Assembly (NCBI GenBank): GCA_003157445.1
Contig: PMJN01000504.1
Coordinates: 1-6,024 of the forward strand
DNA length: 6,024 nt
Source: Micrococcales bacterium
GTDB lineage: Bacteria; Actinomycetota; Actinomycetes; Actinomycetales; Dermatophilaceae
Direction of reading: 5' to 3'
Shown here: positions 1 through 6,024 of the stretch, one piece after another
Position numbering within the stretch: position 1 is the stretch's first letter
How the letters are laid out: each line of letters begins with the position of its first letter
Notes under the pieces: model-generated
Databases searched by the model: none
The model's input: only the letters and a program-made list of their open reading frames with translations
Told to the model about the DNA's origin: nothing
Position numbers and translations under genes: made by a program

Positions 1-1737
1 GGGCCGTGCCAGGTCGGGGCTGAGCACGCCAGTCGACCTGGCTAGCGTCACCTCAAGCACATCAGCGGGGCGGCCGGTCCGGTGGGTGGGCGCGCCCAGA
101 TCCGCCTCGGCCTTGATGGCGGTCCGAGAGGTGAACCGCGCGGCGCCGGGCATGCTGTACACACTGGATCCATCACGGCGACGCGCGACGGCCGGATCGA
201 CAGCGGGGTCCTGCCCGGTCACCGGAACCGCATGAACCGGCGACAGGGCGCTGGCCACGACCGCGTCCACTGCCCTGTCAAGGTCGCCCAGAGCCACCCC
301 GGCGCTGCGCGCTACCCGCTCGGCTTCGGCGCGCACGTGCCATACCTGCCAGGCGTGACGCGACACCGCGACCGTGGCCACCACGGCAGCTGCGCTCGCG
401 CCCACCCATTGCCCGGTGACCGGCTGCCTGCTCACTCTATGGTGCTTGAGATGACTGCCGGTGGCAGCCTCGAGCATTGTCGCCACGGCGAGATCACCGC
501 CCAAGACCTGCCTCGCCTGGGCCGCCCAGGTGGCCCGCTGATCGGCAAGTGAGCGCGGGCTGTGCTTGGCCGGTCGGGTCTGCAAAGTGGCTTGCTGCCC
601 CAGGCGCCCGAGCTCGATGGCGGTGGGCGCGCGGCCACGGCCAACCTGGAACGCGGCTATTAACGCGGCGCGGCGGACCAGGATGTCGGTGGTCCTGGAC
701 GACCAGAAGGTGGTCAGGGCCGGATCTACGCCGCTTATCTCGCGCACGGCACGCTTGCCGCTGGCGGCGAAGCGGGCTTCGAAGCGAACGCCAAGACGAG
801 CGGTCAGCTCAGCCTCGATACGGGTGTCGTAGCGCGCACCGGCGGCTGCGTGGGACTTGAACAGGACCCGTGAATGCAGGGCCATCCAGGCCCCGCTCAG
901 GGTCTGGACCTTGTTCGAGATCGCCACATGGGTATGCAGATCGGGGTCTCCTGAGCGTGAGTCGCGGTGGGTGAAGATGGTCGCGATCAGCCCGGTGACC
1001 TCGACGTGGCATGCGCTCCGGTTGCCGGTGCGGGTGAAGGCCGCATCTCGTTCGAGCCAGCCCAAGGTGTCGGCGACCGCGCACTGCTGTGCTTGCTGAA
1101 TCTGGGCGGCGACCAGCGGTGAGGCGATCGCCCACAGGGCCGACACACTCTTGACCGGAGAGAACACCAGGTCGAAACCGGCCACGGCAGTCGTGGCCGG
1201 CCGGGAGGCGCTGGCGATGAACCCGGACAGCTCTGGCAGGTCCGCGGGCGGGCGCCCGTGCCAGTCCGTGAACATCTCCGTGCCGACGTCGGTGCGGATC
1301 TGGGTGCGCACCTCTGCTGTGACCCTGGCATTGCCAACCAGCCCTAGGGCCAAGTTGTGCTGGGCGATCGCCTTGGTGACCTCGACCCGCAACGGCCGTG
1401 TTGTGTCGTAGCCGTAAAACGCACAACCCAGTCTTGATGCGCGCAGGGCCTGTGAGGGGGAGTGCCCGGAAGCAATCATCGCTGTACCGATGCTGTCTGC
1501 ATCCGGGTGACGGCCTTCACCGAACAGCGCCTTCATCTGTTCGGGCGACACATGGTCTCCGGGGTCGATCCCGTCTAGGCCGGAAAGTCCGGAGCCGGCC
1601 CACACGCCGGGCGACTCGCCCTTGGCTGCGTAGAAGTCGCCCAGGGGGGTGCGGCCAAGGTCGGTCGCGTCCGCCGCAGCCACCTGCCGGGTCAGGTACG
1701 TGTACCCGTCCCCGGCGGTCAGTTTGTGTAGTGACAT
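1..1737 (-). CDS. TrwC/MobF-family conjugative relaxase, N-terminal part (cut by window edge)
   Basis: This reading frame stays open for 579 codons from ATG at 1737-1735 to base 1, so the C-terminus (in this family usually a RecD-like helicase) is missing. MobF relaxases nick one oriT strand, stay covalently bound through a tyrosine and pilot that strand into the recipient. Seen here: an N-terminus beginning MSLHKLTAGDGYTYLTRQV, with Tyr12 and Tyr14 as candidate nicking residues; a GFDLVFSPVKSVS block at residues 187-199; and the metal-binding histidines H257, H268 and H270 (THRD ... DLHTHV). Their 11- and 2-residue spacing matches H150/H161/H163 of TrwC. The later block at about 400-445, around QQATLQTR and KHSPRSLADQRATW, also fits actinobacterial members. 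A GTG at 1740-1738 directly precedes the ATG and could be the start instead; no strong Shine-Dalgarno is present. The gene runs divergently from 1992-2429. Family assignment is firm; the transfer system is unknown. Confidence 0.95.
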   Translation of the reverse strand, partial: MSLHKLTAGDGYTYLTRQVAAADATDLGRTPLGDFYAAKGESPGVWAGSGLSGLDGIDPGDHVSPEQMKALFGEGRHPDADSIGTAMIASGHSPSQALRASRLGCAFYGYDTTRPLRVEVTKAIAQHNLALGLVGNARVTAEVRTQIRTDVGTEMFTDWHGRPPADLPELSGFIASASRPATTAVAGFDLVFSPVKSVSALWAIASPLVAAQIQQAQQCAVADTLGWLERDAAFTRTGNRSACHVEVTGLIATIFTHRDSRSGDPDLHTHVAISNKVQTLSGAWMALHSRVLFKSHAAAGARYDTRIEAELTARLGVRFEARFAASGKRAVREISGVDPALTTFWSSRTTDILVRRAALIAAFQVGRGRAPTAIELGRLGQQATLQTRPAKHSPRSLADQRATWAAQARQVLGGDLAVATMLEAATGSHLKHHRVSRQPVTGQWVGASAAAVVATVAVSRHAWQVWHVRAEAERVARSAGVALGDLDRAVDAVVASALSPVHAVPVTGQDPAVDPAVARRRDGSSVYSMPGAARFTSRTAIKAEADLGAPTHRTGRPADVLEVTLARSTGVLSPDLARP

Positions 1738-1767
1738 CACGCCCCGGTAAGCGTCGCGGGTTACTGC

Positions 1768-1964
1768 TCACGGACAGAACGAGCAAGGCAGGTCGACCCC
1801 GCCGACCTCAAGGACGTTGTGCAAGTGGCAAGCCATGGCCACGTCGCGGTGATGACGCAGCCCGGCAGGCCAGATGGGGTCGATGCACTCAGGCCCGGTG
1901 GTGGCGGAGGCGGACGGGTGTCCGCGACGTCATGGCCTGGTTGCTTACCACGTTGACGGGTCAC
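1768..1964 (-). pseudogene. Possible small Cys/His-rich protein, apparently frameshifted, upstream of the relaxase
   Basis: I do not recognise this protein. A minus-strand frame from GTG at 1964 begins MTRQRGKQPGHDVADT and runs into a proline stretch (RPPPPPPG, about 1888-1911). From there the neighbouring frame, open from 1929 to the TGA at 1770-1768, reads far more like real protein: ECIDPIWPAGLRHH, then MACHLHNVLEVGG, ending in PCSFCP. That second frame has no ATG or GTG before the conserved-looking part, so the two frames would join by a -1 shift or by one missing base near the proline codons. The Cys and His residues (ACHLH and CSFC) could bind zinc, which is inference. The stop lies 30 bases before the relaxase ATG, on the same strand, so co-transcription is plausible. 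No Shine-Dalgarno precedes the GTG. It may be a decayed gene, a sequencing error, programmed frameshifting or chance. Confidence 0.33.
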
Positions 1965-1976
1965 GGTTCAGCGAGC

Positions 1977-1983
1977 AGGAGGG
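1977..1983 (+). promoter_or_regulatory. Strong Shine-Dalgarno for the 145-residue gene
   Basis: AGGAGGG lies eight bases before the ATG at 1992. It decides the start, since the same frame is open far upstream (from 1398) but only as the shadow of the relaxase gene and the divergent region. Confidence 0.8.
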
Positions 1984-1991
1984 AACTGGCT

Positions 1992-2429
1992 ATGGGGACT
2001 CCCGCAGCGGTGCAGCAGCAGGCACGAGTCAAGGCGCGAGAGCGCCGCGTGGCCCGAGAGCATGACCGGTTCGTACGGGACCAAAGGGTCAAGGCCGCAG
2101 CGGCGCTGGCTATCGTGGCCCTGTGCGAGCGTGAGGCGGCATGGGGTCAGGTCCGCGCGGCGGAGGTCCGCGTCGGGCACGCCCTGTGGGCGATCATCGC
2201 CGAGGGCGTCTCGAGGGCCGGCGCCGCAAGCCTGTGCGACCTGAGCGCCGGTGAGGCCGGCCGGCTGCGGCGATCAGCCCGGGCGGCCGACGACTGCGTG
2301 GTTGGCGCTGAGCAGGCTGACCCGGATCCGGGCATCCGGGCGCCGGATAGCTCGCGGGCCAGGCGACCCGCCGCAGGTTCGAGGCCTGCCTCACCGGATC
2401 AGCCCGGCGCCGTGTCCGGGACCCGATGA
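1992..2429 (+). CDS. Small basic protein with helix-turn-helix-like segment, unknown function
   Basis: This encodes 145 residues from an ATG with an excellent ribosome binding site. Residues 1-60 are rich in Arg, Ala and Gln and should form long helices (QQQARVKARERRVAREHDR, then a stretch around VALCEREAAW). Residues about 64-97 read ALWAIIAEGVSRAGAASLCD followed by LSAGEAGRLRRSAR. This fits the length and hydrophobic pattern of a helix-turn-helix, in which 'EGVSRAGAASLCDLS' would be the first helix, turn and start of the recognition helix. The tail after about residue 105 is Pro/Ala/Arg-rich and probably disordered. There is no signal peptide or membrane segment. It lies divergent from the relaxase and 120 bp before the 480-residue gene in the same direction. 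A DNA-binding role, such as control of the transfer region or relaxosome help, is inferred from composition and context only. No named family was recognised. Confidence 0.75.
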   Translation: MGTPAAVQQQARVKARERRVAREHDRFVRDQRVKAAAALAIVALCEREAAWGQVRAAEVRVGHALWAIIAEGVSRAGAASLCDLSAGEAGRLRRSARAADDCVVGAEQADPDPGIRAPDSSRARRPAAGSRPASPDQPGAVSGTR

Positions 2430-2534
2430 AATCCCGATGCGCTCAGCCGGACAGCCGGCGAGCACCCCGAGCGGCCACGCTCAGCGCGTTGATCAGTGTC
2501 CCGGGCCTGTTCATGGCCTGGCCAGCGGCGAAGT

Positions 2535-2541
2535 AGAGGGA
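2535..2541 (+). promoter_or_regulatory. Shine-Dalgarno for the 480-residue gene
   Basis: AGAGGGA ends eight bases before the ATG at 2550. It supports that start over an in-frame GTG at 2496, which lacks a comparable site and would add 18 residues of poor-looking sequence. Confidence 0.6.
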
Positions 2542-2549
2542 CGGTTCTC

Positions 2550-3992
2550 ATGACCGCCCCTACAGTCCAGGAGCTCCTGCATGACTGCGCCCGCGAGGTG
2601 CGCTCCATCATGTGGGACATCACCGCCCTGGACGGCCCGGCGCTGGCCGCGGCCTGGCCTGCGTTCGCCGCCGCGGCCGGCGCGGCCCTGGCGGCGGTGC
2701 CATGCCTGGATCCGGCCACGCGGCTGCTGGCCAGCCGCACGCAGGGACCCCGGTCGCGCCCACACCGGTGGGGGGCGGTGGTCGGTGCGCAGCCGGATCC
2801 CCATCTGGTGGCAGCCGGCCGCGCGCTGGGGGCGGTGGCGGACCTGCTGGTCCGCCATGGCGCACCACCAAAGTCGGTTGAAGCCGCCCGCGACGCGGAC
2901 CTGGCGGCGCGGCGGATCGCTGAGTGCCTGCTCATCGGATCGCACGCAGCCGCAGTGGGGTTACAAGAACACGCGACCCGGCTGCGGCCCGCGCGAGCGG
3001 GCATCGCGTTCGAGCAGCCGGGGGTGCGCCTTGCTGTGCCCGGCGCGAGCCTGGCGCAGAGTCGCCGTCTGGCATCCGAGCTCGACACCCTGCAGGCCCA
3101 CGCAGCCCACTACCTGGCCCGCGGACCCGCGGGGGCGACGGCGCGCCTTGCTGGGCACTTCGTCGATCCCGACCTGCTGCCCCAAGCGCTGGCCGCCTGG
3201 GAGGTCACCGCGTTGCGAGTACTGCACGCCAGCCCTCCGACGGTAGGCGACCTGGTCGGCCTGGCCCACGCCGAGCAAGCCCTGCTCGTGCACACCGTGG
3301 TCATCCTGGACGCGGCCGCCGAAACGGGCGTCATCGACCATGACGGCTTTACCGCCCAGATCCGTCCCAGGCTGGAGGACGCCCACCTTGCCTGGGGCGC
3401 TGTCGCCGCGAGCTGGCCTGCGCAGATGAGCACGCAGACGCCACCGGTCCTGCTCGCGGTAGAGGCCAGCGCCCACCTGCGCCAGGCCCTGGCTCAGATC
3501 ACTCGCGACGGCAACGGCTGGGCAACGCCGACCCTGATCGCCCAGCGTGTTCATCCCGGCGACGTCGCTGAGCTGCTGCGCGGCGCCGCCATGTCGAGCC
3601 TGGAGCGTGCCGAACGGTTCGCCGAGCTGCCAAGTGAGCTAGCCCGAGCAGGTCAGCTTCACGCCCCGGCCCGACTGCTAGCCGCCATGGAGCTGGCCTG
3701 CCACCAGCGTGGGACTGAACCTTTGGGAGCGGTGCGCACCAGGGACGTAGCCAACCGCAGGATCGTCCAGATCCGGCCCGAGCAGACCACCGGCGCTACC
3801 GCGACCGCCCGGAGCCTTGGCCGCCAGCTCCTGTCTTTGACCCAGGCACTGGAAACCCTTCCGCTGGGCCGGCCGACCGTGGCAGGGGTCGAGTCGGGCC
3901 CCGGTGGGCGGGCAGATGTCCGACGGGTTCGGCCGGCCCCCCCAGAACCTGTGGTCATCCAGCTGGCCCATCAGGGCTGCGTGCGTCGATAA
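2550..3992 (+). CDS. Large all-helical Ala/Leu-rich protein of unknown function
   Basis: I do not recognise a named family. The protein has 480 residues from ATG at 2550 (MTAPTVQELLHDCARE). Coding is clear from the long open frame and strong third-position G/C. It is predicted almost wholly helical, with repeated amphipathic stretches. Notable segments are RSRPHRWGAVVGAQPDPHLV (about residues 70-90), a second around AARRIAECLLIGSHAAAVG (about 120-138), and a third around ERAERFAELPSELARAGQLH (about 351-370). The sequence keeps individual Trp, His and Pro positions inside an alanine-rich background, as real conserved proteins do. No nucleotide-binding loop, signal peptide, transmembrane segment or catalytic motif is evident, so it is probably cytoplasmic and scaffold- or adaptor-like. 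It follows the 145-residue gene by 120 bp and may share its transcript. The link to the relaxase module is inferred from position. The last 30 or so residues are Pro/Arg/Gly-rich. Confidence 0.88.
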   Translation: MTAPTVQELLHDCAREVRSIMWDITALDGPALAAAWPAFAAAAGAALAAVPCLDPATRLLASRTQGPRSRPHRWGAVVGAQPDPHLVAAGRALGAVADLLVRHGAPPKSVEAARDADLAARRIAECLLIGSHAAAVGLQEHATRLRPARAGIAFEQPGVRLAVPGASLAQSRRLASELDTLQAHAAHYLARGPAGATARLAGHFVDPDLLPQALAAWEVTALRVLHASPPTVGDLVGLAHAEQALLVHTVVILDAAAETGVIDHDGFTAQIRPRLEDAHLAWGAVAASWPAQMSTQTPPVLLAVEASAHLRQALAQITRDGNGWATPTLIAQRVHPGDVAELLRGAAMSSLERAERFAELPSELARAGQLHAPARLLAAMELACHQRGTEPLGAVRTRDVANRRIVQIRPEQTTGATATARSLGRQLLSLTQALETLPLGRPTVAGVESGPGGRADVRRVRPAPPEPVVIQLAHQGCVRR

Positions 3993-3998
3993 CGAACG

Positions 3999-4028
3999 GC
4001 GAGGCGGCGCCCGCAATCGCCTGCTCGC
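3999..4028. terminator. Weak imperfect hairpin between convergent genes
   Basis: The 55 bp between the stop at 3992 and the Nudix stop at 4048 contains GCGAGGCG (3999-4006), which can pair with CGCC...TCGC (4018-4028) with a three-base bulge. There is no T-tract on either side. Position between convergent stops is the main support for a bidirectional terminator. Confidence 0.25.
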
Positions 4029-4047
4029 TGGCCCCGCCAGTGATGGG

Positions 4048-4542
4048 CTAGGTGCGGGCGAACCAGGCACCGTTGTGCGGCTGTGCGCGGTAGGCCAGCG
4101 CGCGGGCGATGCGTATCTGCGATGAAGCCATAAGTGGCTCGGGCAACGCGTCGAGCTCAAACCAGCCGACCGCGGTCGACTCGTCGTCGGCTACCCACGG
4201 ATCGCCAGCGCCCACCGCATGGCACAGGAACGTCAGGTCGAGGTACTGCGCGCAGTCACCATTGTCGTACTGAACCGGCTCGGGGCCCGAGCAGACAGCG
4301 GCCAGACCCTGCACGACGGCCTTGATCCCGGTCTCCTCGGCTACTTCGCGGACGGCGGCCAGCGCGGGCTGTTCGCCTGGTTCCGGAATCCCGCTCACGA
4401 CTGCCCACATACCGTTGTCGGCACGCTGGCCGAGCAGGAGCCTGCCATCGTCGTGGACGACTACGGCGCTGACCCCGGGCATCCACAGCAGCTCATGGCC
4501 AACGCGCGATCGTAGCGCCAGGACGAAGTCAGGGACCGGCAT
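4048..4542 (-). CDS. Nudix hydrolase
   Basis: This encodes 164 residues from ATG at 4542. Nudix enzymes use Mg2+ to split nucleoside diphosphates linked to another group (for example ADP-ribose, NADH, oxidised dNTPs). Residues 51-73 match the Nudix box GX5EX7REUXEEXGU exactly: G51, E57, R65-E66, E69-E70 and G72. Upstream is the usual strand pattern PGVSAVVVHDDGRLLLGQRA (22-41), then WAVVSG; downstream are QYLDLTFLCHAVG and DDESTAVGWFELDALPEPL. The beginning MPVPDFVLALRSRVGHELLW fits the N-terminus of actinobacterial homologues, so I chose 4542. However, an in-frame ATG at 4614 has a better ribosome site (GAAGG, six bases away) and would give 188 residues. Substrate cannot be told from the sequence; context offers no biosynthetic partner. 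It is convergent with the 480-residue gene and divergent from the KaiC-like gene. Confidence 0.95.
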   Translation of the reverse strand: MPVPDFVLALRSRVGHELLWMPGVSAVVVHDDGRLLLGQRADNGMWAVVSGIPEPGEQPALAAVREVAEETGIKAVVQGLAAVCSGPEPVQYDNGDCAQYLDLTFLCHAVGAGDPWVADDESTAVGWFELDALPEPLMASSQIRIARALAYRAQPHNGAWFART

Positions 4543-4946
4543 GGCCGGGAGCCTACGCGCGCACCGGTGAACGGGCCAATACCCAGCTTGGTCCACCGAT
4601 AGTGCAGTGTCCATCTCGTGCCTTCGGCAGACGGTGCCTAGAACCGCCCCAGGCCCCCGGCGAAGCGGCGTCTGTGCAGAGCACGTTGGAATCGGGCTGG
4701 AAGCTGAGCCGGCCAAAGGCGCCGCCGTAGCCCGAGAGCTCAGGCCTGATGTATGCACGTCCAGAATGGGTCGTTGACAGTTCCTGTGCGGGTTATTCAC
4801 GTGCGCCTTCGCCAGCCCGGCGCCCTGGTGCAGGGCCGAAGGTGGCAGCGCCGGCTTCTTGTCGCTTGTCAGAAACTGGAAGGCCCAATCGGAGCCGTTC
4901 GCCCCGATGGCCCTGTCCATTGCCTGGCCGGCGCGAGGCTTCTACG

Positions 4947-4973
4947 ATCGGATCGAAGGGGAGTTCTTCCGAT
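4947..4973 (+). promoter_or_regulatory. Imperfect hairpin just before the KaiC-like ribosome binding site
   Basis: ATCGGATCGAAG (4947-4958) can pair with CTTCCGAT (4966-4973) if TCG is bulged out, leaving a seven-base loop. It abuts the Shine-Dalgarno sequence and could affect translation, or be an operator half-site pair. Chance is quite possible in GC-rich DNA. Confidence 0.2.
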
Positions 4974-4982
4974 GGGAGAGGG
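4974..4982 (+). promoter_or_regulatory. Shine-Dalgarno for the KaiC-like gene
   Basis: GGGAGAGGG precedes the ATG at 4986, with its GGAG core seven bases away. It favours this start over the in-frame ATG at 4749, whose extra 79 residues show no KaiC similarity. Confidence 0.75.
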
Positions 4983-4985
4983 CCA

Positions 4986-5993
4986 ATGGGGATCAATGCT
5001 GACGACCAGAATCCCGGTGAACAGCCGCGCTCGCAGCTGCCCAAGAGTCCCACAGGGATCAGAGGCTTTGACGAGATCACCGACGGTGGGCTGCCGACAG
5101 GGCGTCCGAGTCTGGTGTGCGGCCCGCCAGGGACCGGCAAGAGCCTGTACGCGTTGCAGTTCCTGGTTAACGGTGCCACCCATTATGACGAGCCGGGAGT
5201 CTTCGTTGCCTTTGAGGAGAACCGGACAGAACTGGTGGCCAACGCAGGGTCGGTCAACTTCGACCTCGACGGGCTGGAGCGGGACGGCCGACTACTGGTC
5301 GATGCGCTGACCTTGGGGCCCCAGGTCGTCGACACCGGCGAGTTCGACCTCGAGGCGCTGATGGTCCGGTTGGCTTTTGCGGTGGACAAGATCGGTGCCA
5401 AACGGATCGCCATCGACAACGTGGAGGCGTTGTTCGACGCTTTCAGCAGGCCGTCCCTGGTTCGCTCAGAGTTGCGGCGGTTGTTCCGCTGGCTCAAGGA
5501 CCGCGGGCTTACCGCCGTGATCACCGCAGAGCGCGGCGAGGGCATGCTCACCCGGCATGGCATCGAGGAGTACCTCTCCGACTGCGTGGTCGTCCTTGAC
5601 GACCGGATCGTCCAGGACGTCGCCACCCGGAGACTGCGGGTGTTGAAGTACCGCGGCTCCACCCACGGCAGGAACGAGTACCCGTTCCTGATCGGTGCCG
5701 ACGGCCTTGAGGTGTTACCGATCACCTCGCTTGGTCTGAATCAGGAGGTCAGCAGTGAGCGGGTCTCCACCGGTGTGGCCGGGTTGGATGAGATGCTCGG
5801 CGGTGCAGGTGTGTTCCGGGGCAGCGCAATCCTGGTCAATGGGTCGTCCGGTACCGGTAAGACGACGATCGCGGCGAGCTTCGCCGACGCGGCGTGCCGA
5901 CGCGGGGAGGTCACGCTCTTCTTCAGCTTTGAGGAGTCCCAGTCTCAGATCTATCGCAACATGGCCTCCGTCGGGCTGGATATGGAAGGGTAG
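4986..5993 (+). CDS. KaiC-like tandem RecA-fold ATPase, second domain interrupted by in-frame TAG
   Basis: As read, 335 residues; KaiC-type proteins usually have roughly 450-520. KaiC has two ATPase domains and forms hexamers; in cyanobacteria it is the clock core, while roles in other bacteria are mostly unknown. The first domain is complete: SPTGIRGFDEITDGGLP (21-37), Walker A GPPGTGKS (46-53), paired catalytic glutamates E77-E78 (AFEEN), Walker B ending in Asp144 (RIAIDNVEALF), and the KaiC signature KYRGSTHGRNEYPF (221-234). The second domain begins near STGVAGLDEMLGG with Walker A GSSGTGKT (286-293) and E316-E317 (FSFEES). TAG at codon 336 follows VGLDMEG, and the same frame continues VQRGLLHFHC to the window end, as in KaiC homologues that have a Trp at the stop position. 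The rest of the second domain, including any phosphorylation site, is beyond the stop or the window. It may be a pseudogene, a readthrough product, a one-domain form or a sequencing error. Confidence 0.92.
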   Translation: MGINADDQNPGEQPRSQLPKSPTGIRGFDEITDGGLPTGRPSLVCGPPGTGKSLYALQFLVNGATHYDEPGVFVAFEENRTELVANAGSVNFDLDGLERDGRLLVDALTLGPQVVDTGEFDLEALMVRLAFAVDKIGAKRIAIDNVEALFDAFSRPSLVRSELRRLFRWLKDRGLTAVITAERGEGMLTRHGIEEYLSDCVVVLDDRIVQDVATRRLRVLKYRGSTHGRNEYPFLIGADGLEVLPITSLGLNQEVSSERVSTGVAGLDEMLGGAGVFRGSAILVNGSSGTGKTTIAASFADAACRRGEVTLFFSFEESQSQIYRNMASVGLDMEG

Positions 5994-6024
5994 GTGCAGC
6001 GTGGGCTGCTTCACTTCCACTGCG

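Larger units (their letters stand above)
1738..1991. other. Divergent region between relaxase and plus-strand genes; candidate control region and oriT
   Basis: The relaxase points left from 1737 and the 145-residue gene points right from 1992, so promoters for both should lie here. The possible small minus-strand frame occupies much of it. Visible structure is modest: a 6-bp inverted repeat AGGTCG/CGACCT at 1790-1795 and 1803-1808 around a 7-base loop, and a GCCATGGC palindrome at 1832-1839. A TTGACG at 1953-1958 resembles a -35 element but has no good -10 partner. MobF relaxase genes often lie close to their oriT, which makes this a reasonable place to look. No nic site could be recognised. 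Confidence 0.3.
4543..4985. other. Divergent intergenic region between Nudix and KaiC-like genes
   Basis: Frames cross this stretch on both strands, but their translations look like non-coding shadow sequence and no protein was recognised. It should hold both promoters. A TTGACA at 4774-4779 is a perfect -35 hexamer on the plus strand; the nearest -10-like sequence (TATTCA, 4794-4799) is only 14 bases away, so it is a weak promoter call. A CACGTG palindrome lies at 4798-4803. No tRNA or att-like repeat was seen. Confidence 0.4.

Noticed and set aside
82..860. Plus-strand open frames opposite the relaxase
   Set aside because: They are antisense shadows of a gene with clear catalytic motifs and show no recognisable protein features.
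809..1426. Open minus-strand frame of 205 codons
   Set aside because: It lies inside the relaxase gene in another frame, and its Arg/His/Pro-rich translation is typical of a shadow in GC-rich DNA.
1398..1991. Upstream extension of the 145-residue gene's frame
   Set aside because: The extension overlaps the relaxase start antisense, and a strong Shine-Dalgarno marks the ATG at 1992.
2422..2485. Short direct repeats (CCCGATG twice; CGCTCAGC twice) after the 145-residue gene
   Set aside because: Seven- and eight-base repeats in GC-rich DNA are expected by chance and do not form an array or a hairpin.
2399..3088. Minus-strand frame of 229 codons opposite the 480-residue gene
   Set aside because: Its low-complexity Arg/Ala/Ser translation indicates an antisense shadow.
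4774..4799. TTGACA plus TATTCA as a sigma-70-type promoter for the KaiC-like gene
   Set aside because: Spacing of 14 bases is too short for a confident promoter; kept only as a note in the intergenic entry.
4543..4920. N-terminal extension of the Nudix frame to 290 residues
   Set aside because: The added sequence has no family similarity; Nudix homology begins close to the ATG at 4542. The shorter extension to 4614 stays possible.

Overview
The window is GC-rich DNA with strong third-position G/C, Shine-Dalgarno-led genes and protein families typical of a high-GC actinobacterium (Streptomyces, Frankia or Streptosporangiales type). The genus cannot be fixed from the sequence alone. Both ends cut through genes, so this is an internal or contig-edge fragment.

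Layout. From base 1 to 1737 on the minus strand lies the N-terminal 579 residues of a TrwC/MobF-type conjugative relaxase, with its two candidate nicking tyrosines and the complete three-histidine metal site. Its C-terminal helicase part lies outside the window. Just upstream, also on the minus strand, is a short Cys/His-containing reading frame (about 1768-1964) that looks frameshifted. A divergent region of about 250 bp then separates these from two plus-strand genes: a 145-residue protein with a basic helical N-terminus and a helix-turn-helix-like segment (1992-2429), and a 480-residue all-helical, Ala/Leu-rich protein of unknown function (2550-3992). Together they look like part of an actinobacterial plasmid or integrative conjugative/mobilizable element.

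Convergent with the 480-residue gene is a compact Nudix hydrolase gene (4048-4542, minus) with a perfect Nudix box. After about 440 bp of apparently non-coding DNA, a KaiC-like tandem RecA-fold ATPase gene starts on the plus strand at 4986. Its first ATPase domain is intact. The second is interrupted by an in-frame TAG at 5991-5993, and KaiC-like sequence resumes in the same frame straight after the stop. A Trp codon (TGG) appears to have become TAG.

How the parts fit: the relaxase, the small frame beside it and the two divergent unknown genes plausibly form one mobility module, with the divergent region as a candidate control region and possible oriT. The Nudix and KaiC-like genes may be cargo or flanking chromosomal genes; no att site, integrase or insertion sequence in the window marks a boundary. 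The strongest unusual observations are the amber codon in the KaiC-like gene, the uncharacterised two-gene unit beside the relaxase, and the frameshifted small frame upstream of the relaxase. No rRNA, tRNA, CRISPR array or IS element was seen.
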